Positions 1 to 7,698 of a stretch of DNA of 64,000 bases are shown here, in pieces. The stretch lies in the NCBI GenBank assembly GCA_031399065.1, contig JANNOM010000007.1, forward strand, positions 89,306-153,305, in the 5' to 3' direction. The DNA is from JADCRZ01 sp031399065 (GTDB taxonomy: Bacteria > Bacteroidota > Bacteroidia > Chitinophagales > Chitinophagaceae). Within the stretch, counting starts at the first letter, position 1; each line of letters begins with the position of its first letter. The notes beneath the pieces are model-generated. The model had not been told where the DNA came from, ran no database searches, and worked only from the letters and a program-made list of their open reading frames with translations. The position numbers were made by a program, and so were the translations under genes.

Positions 1-284
1 CGAATAGCCTGATCACGCAGATAAGTAAAAGCACGGTTGTATGCAATACTCAGCAGCCATGACGACAAGTGTTCTATGTCAGGCAACTGATCTCTATGGT
101 ACCACACGCGCAAAAATGTTTCCTGGATAATATCGTCTTTTACCTCCTGGCATTTGATGATGCTGCACAGGCGGACATGAATCACAGGGGCATACTTCCG
201 GAAAAGTTCCCTGAACGCAGTTTCGTCGCCTTCTGCAATTTTAAGGAGCAGCAGTTTGTTCTCCGGATCATCAGGCTGTAACAT
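1..284 (-). CDS. ECF-type RNA polymerase sigma factor, N-terminal part (cut by window edge)
   Basis: The reading frame starts at an ATG at 284 and runs open off the left edge, so only the first 94 codons are visible. The protein begins MLQPDDPENKLLLLKIAEGD and contains a typical sigma-70 region 2: an ELFRKYAP helix, then the core-binding and -10-recognition segment DDIIQETFLRVWYHRD, then SSWLLSIAYNRAFTYLRD. ECF sigma factors recruit RNA polymerase to small regulons. In Bacteroidota many sit beside anti-sigma and SusC/SusD genes, but those would lie outside this window. The regulon cannot be predicted from the part seen. Confidence in the family is high. Confidence 0.85.
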   Translation of the reverse strand, partial: MLQPDDPENKLLLLKIAEGDETAFRELFRKYAPVIHVRLCSIIKCQEVKDDIIQETFLRVWYHRDQLPDIEHLSSWLLSIAYNRAFTYLRDQAI

Positions 285-389
285 ATGGTATGCAAGCAAA
301 GGTTATATAGTAAATTTAGCCAATTTAAAAGTACCGGCAAACTTCACTATACAGGATATTGCGTAATGATAAATCCAGGGCCATTGCCA

Positions 390-1283
390 CTACATCGCAT
401 GCACCTGTTTTTTCCGGTACTCCTGGGGCGACTGACCGATCTGGCTCTTGAACAAACGGGAAAAATAAAATGCATCGTCGAACCCTAACTGGAGGGCCAC
501 TTCATTTACCCGCAATTCTTTTATATGTAATAGCTGGCAGGCCCGCTGAATACGAAGGTGGTTGAAATAGTCGATGGGCGGGTAACCGGTTTCCTGCCTG
601 AACTTCCGGGAAAAGAAGGATACCGAAAGATTGACGGATCGGGCAATATTCTCCAGCGTAAGTTTATTCGAAAGGTTTTCCTGCATTACCCGTATAGCCC
701 GCTCCGTAACTGTTTCGGGAGAAGGAATCGAATCATCTTTCTCGAATTGTTCGGGGGCAATAAAACTGGAGAGATAATATACCAGTAGCAGGTTGGCAAA
801 CATCAGGTTAGCGGTGCTGTACCCTTTAAGATATGTTGCGGAAATTTGTCTGAACACCGCATTTCTTTTTTCCGAAAATCCCACAGACACGGCATGAAAG
901 ATCTCGCTTTGGGCACCCATGATGGCACTAATAGCATCGCTGGCATTATCGCCTGTTATGTGCAACCAGTAAATCGTCCAGGGACTATCAGCATCTGCCC
1001 CGTAGCTATGTGGAACATCCTTGGGAAATAAAAATACTTCTCCGGGCTGAACGGTGATACGCCGTTTATTGATCTGTATCCATCCTGAGCCACCGGTGCA
1101 ATAAATGAGAATGGTCTCCGAAATACCTGCCGGACGATAATAATAATGATTGAGTGCCCGGGGATAAAATCCCATTCGCGAAAGATAGAGCGAATGACAG
1201 AACGGAAGCTCCCGACATATCTGGGCAGCCGTTTTTGGTATTTCAATAATAAGCTCTCCTTCAAATCCCCTGCTTTTGTGCAT
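390..1283 (-). CDS. AraC family transcriptional regulator
   Basis: This 297-residue protein has the usual AraC layout. Residues ~40-120 look like a cupin sensor domain (GSGWIQINKRRITVQPGEVF, FPKDVPHSY). The last ~100 residues hold two helix-turn-helix motifs, including LTLENIARSVNLSVSFFSRKF and the signature GFDDAFYFSRLFKSQIGQSP. Such regulators usually bind a sugar or related small molecule and activate nearby genes. It points away from the dioxygenase and sugar-porter genes starting at 1692, so it is the natural candidate for their regulator. The ligand is unknown. Confidence 0.93.
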   Translation of the reverse strand: MHKSRGFEGELIIEIPKTAAQICRELPFCHSLYLSRMGFYPRALNHYYYRPAGISETILIYCTGGSGWIQINKRRITVQPGEVFLFPKDVPHSYGADADSPWTIYWLHITGDNASDAISAIMGAQSEIFHAVSVGFSEKRNAVFRQISATYLKGYSTANLMFANLLLVYYLSSFIAPEQFEKDDSIPSPETVTERAIRVMQENLSNKLTLENIARSVNLSVSFFSRKFRQETGYPPIDYFNHLRIQRACQLLHIKELRVNEVALQLGFDDAFYFSRLFKSQIGQSPQEYRKKQVHAM

Positions 1284-1691
1284 ATAAATGAAATTGATAA
1301 CGTAATGTGATATCTAGTAAAGATAAAATAATCCATGTTTAAAATAAAATCGTTCAGTTATGGCAAGTCGTAATAGTCTAATTTTAATCCTCTAACGGAG
1401 GTCAAAAGATGAAAAAAAGAAACAAAACGATTGTATGTAGAACACCGACTACTGGCTGTACCCATCGTTATTTTGCCATTTCATCAATATATGCGGCAGG
1501 CGGAATAAACACTGCTATATACTGTTCAGACAATAGCTGCCTGGCTTTGGAGTGCGTTCAGAATGCAGAAGGTATTTCACTATTTTCGGGACAATGGAAT
1601 ATAATTACAGCGAAAGAGATTTAAAATAAATATGACTCACGGGCATTTAGTTTGAGATAACAGCAATTTAATAAAACCAAAATACCATATC
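1284..1691. promoter_or_regulatory. Divergent intergenic region between the AraC gene and the dioxygenase
   Basis: This 408-bp AT-rich spacer separates two divergent genes and should hold their promoters and the AraC binding site. No exact TAnnTTTG box was found; there is a near match for the regulator on the minus strand around 1315-1322. The only reading frame of note is a 71-codon one, listed separately. No hairpin with a T-run was seen. Confidence 0.4.
1409..1624 (+). CDS. Possible small cysteine-containing protein, unrecognised
   Basis: A 71-codon frame starts with MKKRNKTIVC and contains five cysteines (positions 10, 17, 39, 44 and 49). It is preceded by a GGAGGT sequence about eight bases before the ATG, which is unusual here because most genes in the window lack a strong Shine-Dalgarno site. 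Codon choice looks plausible for a real gene. No family was recognised, there is no clear signal peptide, and no partner gene is evident except the flanking AraC regulator and dioxygenase. It could equally be a chance frame in regulatory DNA. Confidence 0.35.
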   Translation: MKKRNKTIVCRTPTTGCTHRYFAISSIYAAGGINTAIYCSDNSCLALECVQNAEGISLFSGQWNIITAKEI

Positions 1692-2528
1692 ATGGCACGA
1701 CAAGCAATAACTCCCCAGATGGTTGAACAGTACAACCGGGACGGATACCTGATCCTCAAAGGATTTTTTAATGCAGAAGAAGCAACCAAACTTTACCAAA
1801 CGGCTATAGAAGACAGTGCCGTGAGCAAACATGCAATTAATGTAAACGATAGTTCTGGAAAAAGCAGCAAGCTGTCGCTCTGGTATAAACCAGGCAACGA
1901 TATCTACGGATTGCTGACCCGAAGCGAAAGCCTCGTGGAAGCGGTAGACGAGGTACTGGATGGAGATACTTCTGTATGTCATTTTCATTCCAAACTGATG
2001 CAGAAAGAGCCACTCGTAGGCGGAGCCTGGGAATGGCACCAGGATTATGGTTACTGGTACAAAAACGAATTTTTACTTCCCGAACAGATGATGTCTGTAA
2101 TGGTGGCCATTACGGAAGCCAATAAAGAAAACGGATGCCTGCAGGTGATTAAAGGGTCTCATAAAATGGGCCGCATAGAACATGGATTCTCTGGTGAACA
2201 GGTGGGCGCGTCGCAGCGATATGTGGACCTGGCACTAAAAACCATGGACCTGGTATATGTAGAATTAAATGCAGGCGACGTATTGTTTTTCCATAGCAAC
2301 CTGTTGCACCGCTCCGAGGCCAATCTTTCCGCCAAGCCGCGCTGGTCTATGATCTCCTGTTATAACCGCCAGGCCAATATCGGGTACAACGATTCCGCAT
2401 CTTCAGCCTCCAGTATTACACCTATCGACGTAGTGCCGGATGAAGCAATGCTAACCTGGGAAGCCGGTGGAATATCTGAAAGCAATGCGGATTTTCTCCG
2501 TAAAGAAGCCGACGTGGCACTTAAATGA
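1692..2528 (+). CDS. Phytanoyl-CoA dioxygenase (PhyH) family Fe(II)/2-oxoglutarate oxygenase
   Basis: The 278-residue protein has the facial-triad iron ligands of PhyH enzymes: H116 and D118 in the EWHQDYGYW segment and a distal histidine near residue 206 in LFFHSNLLHRSEAN. An arginine at about 217 is placed to bind 2-oxoglutarate. These enzymes hydroxylate a substrate using O2 and 2-oxoglutarate. The true substrate is not shown; bacterial members act on many small molecules, and the name does not imply lipid catabolism. A sugar porter follows 84 bp downstream and an AraC regulator is divergent, suggesting a role in use of a carbohydrate or related compound. Confidence 0.9.
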   Translation: MARQAITPQMVEQYNRDGYLILKGFFNAEEATKLYQTAIEDSAVSKHAINVNDSSGKSSKLSLWYKPGNDIYGLLTRSESLVEAVDEVLDGDTSVCHFHSKLMQKEPLVGGAWEWHQDYGYWYKNEFLLPEQMMSVMVAITEANKENGCLQVIKGSHKMGRIEHGFSGEQVGASQRYVDLALKTMDLVYVELNAGDVLFFHSNLLHRSEANLSAKPRWSMISCYNRQANIGYNDSASSASSITPIDVVPDEAMLTWEAGGISESNADFLRKEADVALK

Positions 2529-2556
2529 ATCAGTAATACATTGTGATATTATCTGC

Positions 2557-2583
2557 ACGTACCTGCCTGTCCGGCAGGTACGT
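2557..2583. terminator. Perfect 11-bp inverted repeat between dioxygenase and sugar porter
   Basis: Arms acgtacctgcc (2557-2567) and its exact complement (2573-2583) enclose a five-base loop. A short T-rich stretch (tttctatat) follows on the plus strand, so it could act as a weak or partial terminator between the dioxygenase and transporter genes. It may instead be one copy of a dispersed palindromic repeat. Confidence 0.5.
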
Positions 2584-2612
2584 TTCTATATATTTAAATA
2601 AAACTTGTTGCC

Positions 2613-3992
2613 ATGCCGATTGTTCTGCCCGCCCAGACCGAAGCCCCTGTCCAGAATTTCAGTTTTCAGAAAGGATACATTTATGTTATCAGCACTATTG
2701 CAGCTCTCGGAGGGGTGCTTTTTGGATTCGACCTGGTAATCATTTCCGGAACGGTTCCTTTTTTCTCCGCACACTTTGGTTTAAATGAATGGCAAACGGG
2801 CTGGGCGGTAGGTTGTATCAACCTGGGAGCGGCGGCAGGCGCATTGGTGGGCGGCTCGCTGAGCGACCAGTTAGGCCGTCGCAAACTGCTGATGGTATGT
2901 GCATTCCTTTTTGCACTCACCGGGCTGGGCACGGGATGGGCCAATGAGTTTAACCTGTTCATCGGTTTCCGGCTTCTGAGCGGCGTGGCGGTAGGTATAG
3001 CAGCCATGGTTTGTCCTATGTACGTTGCAGAGATATCACCTGCGCAAATGCGGGGCAAAATGGTTTCTTTTTACCAATTGTCCATCGTGATCGGCATACT
3101 GCTGGCTTATCTTTCCAATTTTCTGTTACTCAATTCAGGGAGCGACAACTGGCGGTGGATGTTTTCTTCCCAGTCCCTTCCCGCGCTCCTGTTTATGGCC
3201 GGATTGTTTTGGGTGGCCGAAAGTCCGCGCTGGCTGATAGGCAAGAAGAAACTGAGCCAGGCGGAAGATATTCTTACGCGAATTGGCGGCAGCGATTATG
3301 CCCGCCAGGAAGCGGCGCAGATACAGGCCAGCTTTACTACGGCGCGTAAAGAAAGCCTGCGTCAATTGTTTAGCAAAGACGTAAGGCCGATCGTGTGGAT
3401 GGGTGTATTAGTGGCTATCTTTTCGCAGGCGGTGGGGCAAAATTCTATTTTCTCTTATGCGCCCGAGCTCTTTAAACGTGCCGGCATGTCGCAGGATACA
3501 GCTTTTCTTCAATCGATCATTATAGGTGTTATCAATTTTGTATTTACGTTTATTGCTATCCGTATCATCGATAAATCAGGTCGTAAAAAACTGTTGCAAT
3601 GGGGTGCAGGCCTGCTTTTCCTGGACGCCCTGGCCCTGGGTTTATCTTTTCAGTTGCAACTGCCGGGCAGCTGGGTACTCATATTTGTACTGGGTTTTAT
3701 CGCCATATACTCTGCTACCCTCGGGCCGGTAACCTGGGTGGTATTGTCAGAGATATTTCCCAACCGCATCCGGGGAAGTGCATTGGCCCTGGCCACCCTG
3801 GCACTCTGGATCGCCAACTTTATTACGACCGCGTCTTTCCCTTTGTTATTAAAAAATGTAGGACTCCCCGGCACTTTCTGGATACATGCAGGCATCTGTC
3901 TCCTTTATTTCCTGTACACCCAGGTAAGGGTAAGAGAAACCAAGGGCAAGTCGCTCGAAGAAATTGAAGTGATGCTAACCAGGCAGGGATAA
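2613..3992 (+). CDS. Sugar porter family MFS transporter
   Basis: A 459-residue, 12-helix major facilitator of the sugar porter branch. Visible hallmarks are GGVLFGFDLVIISGT in helix 1, DQLGRRK between helices 2 and 3, AESPRWLIGK before the central loop, GQNSIFSYAPELF in helix 7, and the RETKGKSLEEIE signature at the C terminus. Such proteins, for example the xylose:H+ symporter type, import sugars or polyols across the inner membrane. Substrate cannot be read from sequence. It lies downstream of the dioxygenase in the same direction and is probably co-regulated with it by the divergent AraC protein. Confidence 0.93.
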   Translation: MPIVLPAQTEAPVQNFSFQKGYIYVISTIAALGGVLFGFDLVIISGTVPFFSAHFGLNEWQTGWAVGCINLGAAAGALVGGSLSDQLGRRKLLMVCAFLFALTGLGTGWANEFNLFIGFRLLSGVAVGIAAMVCPMYVAEISPAQMRGKMVSFYQLSIVIGILLAYLSNFLLLNSGSDNWRWMFSSQSLPALLFMAGLFWVAESPRWLIGKKKLSQAEDILTRIGGSDYARQEAAQIQASFTTARKESLRQLFSKDVRPIVWMGVLVAIFSQAVGQNSIFSYAPELFKRAGMSQDTAFLQSIIIGVINFVFTFIAIRIIDKSGRKKLLQWGAGLLFLDALALGLSFQLQLPGSWVLIFVLGFIAIYSATLGPVTWVVLSEIFPNRIRGSALALATLALWIANFITTASFPLLLKNVGLPGTFWIHAGICLLYFLYTQVRVRETKGKSLEEIEVMLTRQG

Positions 3993-4006
3993 TGTATTTA
4001 GCGGCG

Positions 4007-4489
4007 TTAAGCGGTTTTTCTTAACCATACTCCCAGTAAGAGAAATATAAAACACCCTATCATAAAAAATGTCCTTATATAAAAAGCATTCACCACTTTC
4101 CATTTTATTTCCTGCACATTGGAGGGTAATTGAGAAAGGTCCCATGTTTGTATCAGGCGATTCAGCGGATGATTGGTGGAAAATACAAAAACAAGGTCGG
4201 CCACCAGTATAACGAAAGCACCTAATACCAGCCAGAAAGAAGGCATGTGCCATTCTTTTAAAAGCACCAGTACACTTAACAGGGAAAACAAAAGGAGCAG
4301 GGGACCAAAGATTATCATCCTGGCTCCCATATAATGATCTACGTGTTGCCAGTATTCGGCAAATGTTCTATCGCTCATTTTTGCGATGGCCGGGTTGCCT
4401 CCCATCGCGATAAAAAACCCGGTGCCCGCGTAAAAGCCACTCAGCAGAACGGCTGTAAAAAGAATGATCTCTATTAGTAGTTTGCTCAT
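4007..4489 (-). CDS. DUF1772-like integral membrane protein
   Basis: The 160-residue protein starting MSKLLIEIIL has four hydrophobic segments and a conserved-looking NHPLNRLIQTWDLSQLP stretch typical of the DUF1772 (anthrone oxygenase-like) membrane family. A longer in-frame start upstream at 4690 is possible, but an exact -7 promoter box (TAAGTTTG on the minus strand, 4526-4519) lies just before 4489 and would sit inside that longer version, so the shorter start is preferred. The function of bacterial members is unknown. It converges on the sugar porter gene, only 14 bp away. Confidence 0.75.
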   Translation of the reverse strand: MSKLLIEIILFTAVLLSGFYAGTGFFIAMGGNPAIAKMSDRTFAEYWQHVDHYMGARMIIFGPLLLLFSLLSVLVLLKEWHMPSFWLVLGAFVILVADLVFVFSTNHPLNRLIQTWDLSQLPSNVQEIKWKVVNAFYIRTFFMIGCFIFLLLGVWLRKTA

Positions 4490-4518
4490 ATACCTGTTTT
4501 TTAAAGTTAATTGCATTC

Positions 4519-4526
4519 CAAACTTA
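4519..4526 (-). promoter_or_regulatory. -7 promoter element for the DUF1772 gene
   Basis: The minus strand reads TAAGTTTG, an exact match to the Bacteroidota -7 consensus TAnnTTTG, about 30 bases before the chosen start codon. No TTTG -33 box was found at normal spacing. Confidence 0.5.
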
Positions 4527-4707
4527 AGCGGTTCGCCATGCACCGACAATAGTAGAAGAGTACTACAAAAAGTGCATGTGTTGAGGGCATTCAGATGAAT
4601 GAGCACTGCCCGGAAACGGAAGTACGCTATAAAAAGAAGCGGATGAAGGCTGGATATCGCCCTGTAAGATTTTCTGCCCGGGATGCGCAAAGCTTACCGC
4701 TTTTTAT

Positions 4708-4715
4708 TACCTTTG
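4708..4715 (+). promoter_or_regulatory. -7 promoter element for trigger factor
   Basis: TACCTTTG matches TAnnTTTG exactly and lies 23 bases before the ATG at 4739. It sits inside the upstream extension of the frame that would begin at 4595, which argues that the extension is not translated. Confidence 0.6.
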
Positions 4716-4738
4716 CTGCCCAATTTAAAAAAAGTATT

Positions 4739-5944
4739 ATGGCTACCATTACCAGGGAAAATATAGGATTGCTGAACGACAAGATTGTAGTTAAAGTAGC
4801 GAAAGACGATTACCTGCCTTCCTTCGAAAAAGCGATTAAAACCTATAGCAAACAGGCGAATATACCAGGATTCCGCAAAGGAATGGTACCTACGGGAATG
4901 GTGAAGAAGATGTATGGCACCTCTGTATTTACGGACGAGGTTATTAAAAGCGTGGAAAAGGGACTGACCGACTACATGACCACCGAAAAGCTGGACATTT
5001 TTGCGCAGCCCCTCCCTCTTCCTGAAAATGACGCCCGCCAGCTGGATATGAACAACCCGGACGAGTATTCTTTCGCATTTGAGGTAGGCCTGAAGCCGGA
5101 TTTTGAAATCGCCGACCTGGGCACTGCGGCTATAACCGGTTATAAAGTAACGGTTACAGATGCTATGGTAGACGAGGCCATCGAAAACATACGCGGCAGT
5201 AATAAAACCTCCGAAGTAGCAGAAACTGAAAATGCAGAAGCTATACAGACAGCCGAAACAGCCGACGTCGCAGAAACTGAAAATGCAGAAGCCATAGACA
5301 CAAGCAAACCCGCGGAAACTGAAGAAGCTCTACCTGCTGAAAAGGCAGTTTTAGACGAGGCCTTCTTCCAGCAGGTATTTCCCGGCAAAGAAATAAAAAC
5401 GGAAGAAGATTTTCGCAAAGAAGTAAAGAACCAGATACAGGCGCAGTGGGATAGCCAGACACGCAGCCAGATCTTCGACCAGATCTACCATTCGCTGCTC
5501 GACCATACACATATTGAATTTCCACAGGACTTCCTGAAACGGTGGATGCAAAACGGCGGCGAGCAGCCCAAAACGCAGGAAGAAGTGGAAAAAGAATATC
5601 CGTCATTTGTGAACCAGCTTAAATGGACACTCATTACCGACAAACTGGTAAGAACAAACAATATAGAAGTAAAGCCCGAAGATATCAGCAATTTCGCGAA
5701 GCAGCAGTTATTTGGCTACATGGGCGGTATGGGTGGCAGCATGGAAGACATGATGCAGCAGCCATGGGTAAATGATTATGTAAACAAGATGATGAAAGAC
5801 CGGAAATTTGTGGAAGACAGCTATCATCGTATACAGACGGACAGACTTTTTGAGTGGGCAGAAACCCAGGTAAAGCCCGTGGAAAAAGAGATACAGGCCG
5901 ATGAGTTTACTAAAATGCAGGAAGTGCATAAGCATCAGCACTGA
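4739..5944 (+). CDS. tig: Trigger factor lacking the PPIase domain
   Basis: Trigger factor is the ribosome-docked chaperone that shields nascent chains. Residues 1-115 form the ribosome-binding domain, with the signature NIPGFRKGMV at 41-50. Residues ~205-401 correspond to the helical chaperone domain (FFQQVFPGKEIKTEEDF onward). Between them, where family members carry an FKBP-type peptidyl-prolyl isomerase domain of roughly 100 residues, there is only a ~50-residue acidic Ala/Glu/Thr linker with VAETENAEAI repeated at 160-169 and 177-186. At 401 residues it is shorter than usual. The frame is unbroken, so this looks like domain loss, not a frameshift. The start at 4739 is set by the family N-terminus and the promoter at 4708. 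Confidence 0.93.
   Translation: MATITRENIGLLNDKIVVKVAKDDYLPSFEKAIKTYSKQANIPGFRKGMVPTGMVKKMYGTSVFTDEVIKSVEKGLTDYMTTEKLDIFAQPLPLPENDARQLDMNNPDEYSFAFEVGLKPDFEIADLGTAAITGYKVTVTDAMVDEAIENIRGSNKTSEVAETENAEAIQTAETADVAETENAEAIDTSKPAETEEALPAEKAVLDEAFFQQVFPGKEIKTEEDFRKEVKNQIQAQWDSQTRSQIFDQIYHSLLDHTHIEFPQDFLKRWMQNGGEQPKTQEEVEKEYPSFVNQLKWTLITDKLVRTNNIEVKPEDISNFAKQQLFGYMGGMGGSMEDMMQQPWVNDYVNKMMKDRKFVEDSYHRIQTDRLFEWAETQVKPVEKEIQADEFTKMQEVHKHQH
5219..5292 (+). repeat. 23-bp direct repeat encoding the acidic linker of trigger factor
   Basis: A 23-base sequence beginning gcagaaactgaaaat occurs identically at 5219-5241 and 5270-5292, offset by 51 bp (17 codons). It keeps frame and duplicates the acidic peptide VAETENAEAI. 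This looks like a recent in-frame duplication in the linker replacing the PPIase domain. Confidence 0.85.
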
Positions 5945-5970
5945 TCCGGTTAATGCTTTATAATATTCAG

Positions 5971-6007
5971 AAAAGAGTGTGTATTTACGTAATACATACT
6001 CTTTTTT
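5971..6007 (+). terminator. Intrinsic terminator after trigger factor
   Basis: A 15-bp stem with one G-U pair (arms 5971-5985 and 5991-6005, loop of about five bases) is followed by a T-run. It starts 26 bp after the trigger factor stop codon. Confidence 0.8.
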
Positions 6008-6081
6008 GCTTTGGTTGATTAGGCGGCTCCATTTTACCATAAAGTCACTCTGTCAGTTTTTTGGCACTTTAAAACTTTGGA

Positions 6082-6129
6082 CGGAGATTTGTCATCTCCG
6101 CACTGTGCTAATAATTAAGGTATTAGCAC
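6082..6129. promoter_or_regulatory. Two adjacent palindromes upstream of clpP
   Basis: Two inverted repeats lie just upstream of the clpP promoter: cggaga/tctccg (6082-6087 and 6095-6100, loop 7) and gtgctaata/tattagcac (6105-6113 and 6121-6129, loop 7). The second ends 21 bases before the -7 box at 6151, so it would occupy roughly -35 to -60, a usual place for an activator or repressor site. Neither is followed by a T-run. The binding protein is unknown. Confidence 0.45.
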
Positions 6130-6150
6130 CTTATTACACATAGAATTATC

Positions 6151-6158
6151 TAAATTTG
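6151..6158 (+). promoter_or_regulatory. -7 promoter element for the clpP pair
   Basis: TAAATTTG matches TAnnTTTG exactly, 13 bases before the first clpP start codon, implying a very short leader. Confidence 0.6.
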
Positions 6159-6171
6159 AAAAAATAAGCTC

Positions 6172-6876
6172 ATGGATCATCAGAAAGAATTCGAAAAATA
6201 CGCTATAAAACACAGGGGCATTTCCAGTAATACTTTAGACGCTTATCAGAAATACCAGGTTAACAATTTAACCCCCAATATCATTGAAGAAAGGCCCATG
6301 AATATTGCTGTAATGGATGTTTACAGTCGCCTCATGATGGACCGGATCATCTTTCTTGGCTACCCTATCAACGACGAAGTGGCCAATATCATTACCGCAC
6401 AGCTTTTATTTCTTGACAGTACCGACCGCACCCGCGACATACAGATGTATATTAACAGTCCGGGGGGAAGCGTTTATTCCGGGTTGGGCGTATACGATAC
6501 GATGCAATATGTAACTCCCGATGTGTCTACCATTTGTATAGGGATGGCTGCCTCTATGGGCCAGTTGCTGATGTGCGCAGGGGCTAAAGGCAAACGTACC
6601 GCGCTGAAGCATAGCCGCATTATGATGCACCAGCCTTCCGGTGCCATAGGCGGGCAGGCGAGCGATATAGAGATCACTGTTAATGAAATCAGGAAACTGA
6701 AAAGAGAATTATACGAGATTACGGCATTTCATACCGGCCAGACCATTAAGCAGATTGAAAAAGACAGCTCCAGGGATTACTGGCTTACTGCGGAAGAAGC
6801 CAAAGCGTATGGATTGGTGGATGACGTATTGCTTACTAATCCACGCAAGGAAAAAAAGAACCAGGAATTGTTATAA
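6172..6876 (+). CDS. clpP: ATP-dependent Clp protease proteolytic subunit, first paralogue
   Basis: ClpP is a barrel-forming serine peptidase that degrades unfolded proteins delivered by ClpX or ClpA-type ATPases. The catalytic triad is intact: S128 in GMAASMG, H153 in MMHQPSG and D198 in IEKDSSRDYW. At 234 residues it is longer than the usual ~200 because of an N-terminal segment of about 35 residues before IIEERP, possibly a propeptide. A second clpP follows after 55 bp and clpX after that, so one protease gene block is formed. Two different ClpP subunits may assemble into a mixed barrel; this is inference. Confidence 0.95.
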   Translation: MDHQKEFEKYAIKHRGISSNTLDAYQKYQVNNLTPNIIEERPMNIAVMDVYSRLMMDRIIFLGYPINDEVANIITAQLLFLDSTDRTRDIQMYINSPGGSVYSGLGVYDTMQYVTPDVSTICIGMAASMGQLLMCAGAKGKRTALKHSRIMMHQPSGAIGGQASDIEITVNEIRKLKRELYEITAFHTGQTIKQIEKDSSRDYWLTAEEAKAYGLVDDVLLTNPRKEKKNQELL

Positions 6877-6931
6877 GTTCCTTATTACAAACAGGCCGGA
6901 TCAAACAATTTTAACATTTAACAGAATAGAT

Positions 6932-7576
6932 ATGTACTCAAAATATTTAATGAACCCGCTAAGAAACGAAGAAGATCCTGAACTGGAACCCCGTGAAGCG
7001 AATCCCGATAAACCGGTGGAGATGGGTATCGTGATGCGGAAGATGGAAAAATATTTCCTTGAATCGAGGAGCGTGTATTTATGGGGACAAGTGGACGATA
7101 AATCGGCAAAAGATGTGGTAAGCAAATTATTATTACTTGAAGCTGACAAACCAGGAGAAGAAATTAAATTCTACATCAACAGTCCGGGCGGCGTGGTCAC
7201 CAGCGGTATGGTAATCTACGATACTATGCAGATGATCAGCAGTCCGGTGAGCACGATATGTATGGGGCTTGCCGCCTCTATGGGCTCCATCCTTCTTAGC
7301 GGTGGTATCAAAGGGAAAAGATATATTTATCCACACGGCGAAGTAATGATACACCAGCCCAGTCTTGGGGGCTATTACCAGGCGGTAAGTGCCGATCTGG
7401 AGATACAGGCGGAACAAACCCAGCGTGCCAAGGAAATAGGAGCCCGCATCCTGGCCGACAATTGCGGCAAGAAAATGGAGCAGGTTATGAGAGATTTCGA
7501 CCGCGATTACTGGATGAATGCCAAAAAATCGGTTGAATATGGCATCGTGGATGAAATAATTACCAAGTTATCATAG
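6932..7576 (+). CDS. clpP: ATP-dependent Clp protease proteolytic subunit, second paralogue
   Basis: This 214-residue protein is a divergent ClpP with a complete triad: S116 in GLAASMG, H141 in MIHQPSL and D188 in MRDFDRDYW. It differs from its neighbour in the N terminus (acidic PLRNEEDPELEPREANPDKP instead of a basic propeptide-like segment) and around the handle helix. The ATG at 6932 is chosen because longer in-frame starts lie within the end of the preceding gene. It sits between clpP and clpX and is probably co-transcribed with the former. Whether it forms homomers or pairs with the first ClpP is unknown. Confidence 0.93.
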   Translation: MYSKYLMNPLRNEEDPELEPREANPDKPVEMGIVMRKMEKYFLESRSVYLWGQVDDKSAKDVVSKLLLLEADKPGEEIKFYINSPGGVVTSGMVIYDTMQMISSPVSTICMGLAASMGSILLSGGIKGKRYIYPHGEVMIHQPSLGGYYQAVSADLEIQAEQTQRAKEIGARILADNCGKKMEQVMRDFDRDYWMNAKKSVEYGIVDEIITKLS

Positions 7577-7611
7577 TTTATAGTAAGTAGGCCGGTAGGC
7601 GATATTGACAG

Positions 7612-7642
7612 CTGGTGGCGTTGATTAACGTTCAGCCACCGG
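7612..7642. other. Hairpin between second clpP and clpX
   Basis: Arms ctggtggc (7612-7619) and gccaccgg (7635-7642) pair with one G-U, and the loop holds a small inner palindrome (gttgattaac). A T-run (catttttttt) begins about 20 bases later, so this is not a typical terminator; it precedes the clpX promoter. Confidence 0.4.
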
Positions 7643-7672
7643 TCAGGACTTCCTATCCTTCATTTTTTTTCG

Positions 7673-7680
7673 TAAATTTG
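7673..7680 (+). promoter_or_regulatory. -7 promoter element for clpX
   Basis: TAAATTTG matches TAnnTTTG and ends 18 bases before the clpX ATG at 7699. It would fall inside the longer frame that starts at 7615, supporting the shorter start and giving clpX its own promoter. Confidence 0.6.
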
Positions 7681-7698
7681 CGTTTAAAGCAATCTGAA

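Noticed and set aside
4595..4738. A longer N terminus for trigger factor
   Set aside because: The extra 48 residues have no family support, and an exact promoter box lies within them.
5140..5418. A frameshift or broken gene in the middle of trigger factor
   Set aside because: The frame is continuous and both flanking domains are intact in the same frame. The middle is a repeated acidic linker, not damaged PPIase sequence.
6061..6080. A sigma-54 promoter before clpP (TTGGCAC start)
   Set aside because: The -12 GC pair is missing at the required distance, while a good TAnnTTTG box lies closer to the gene.
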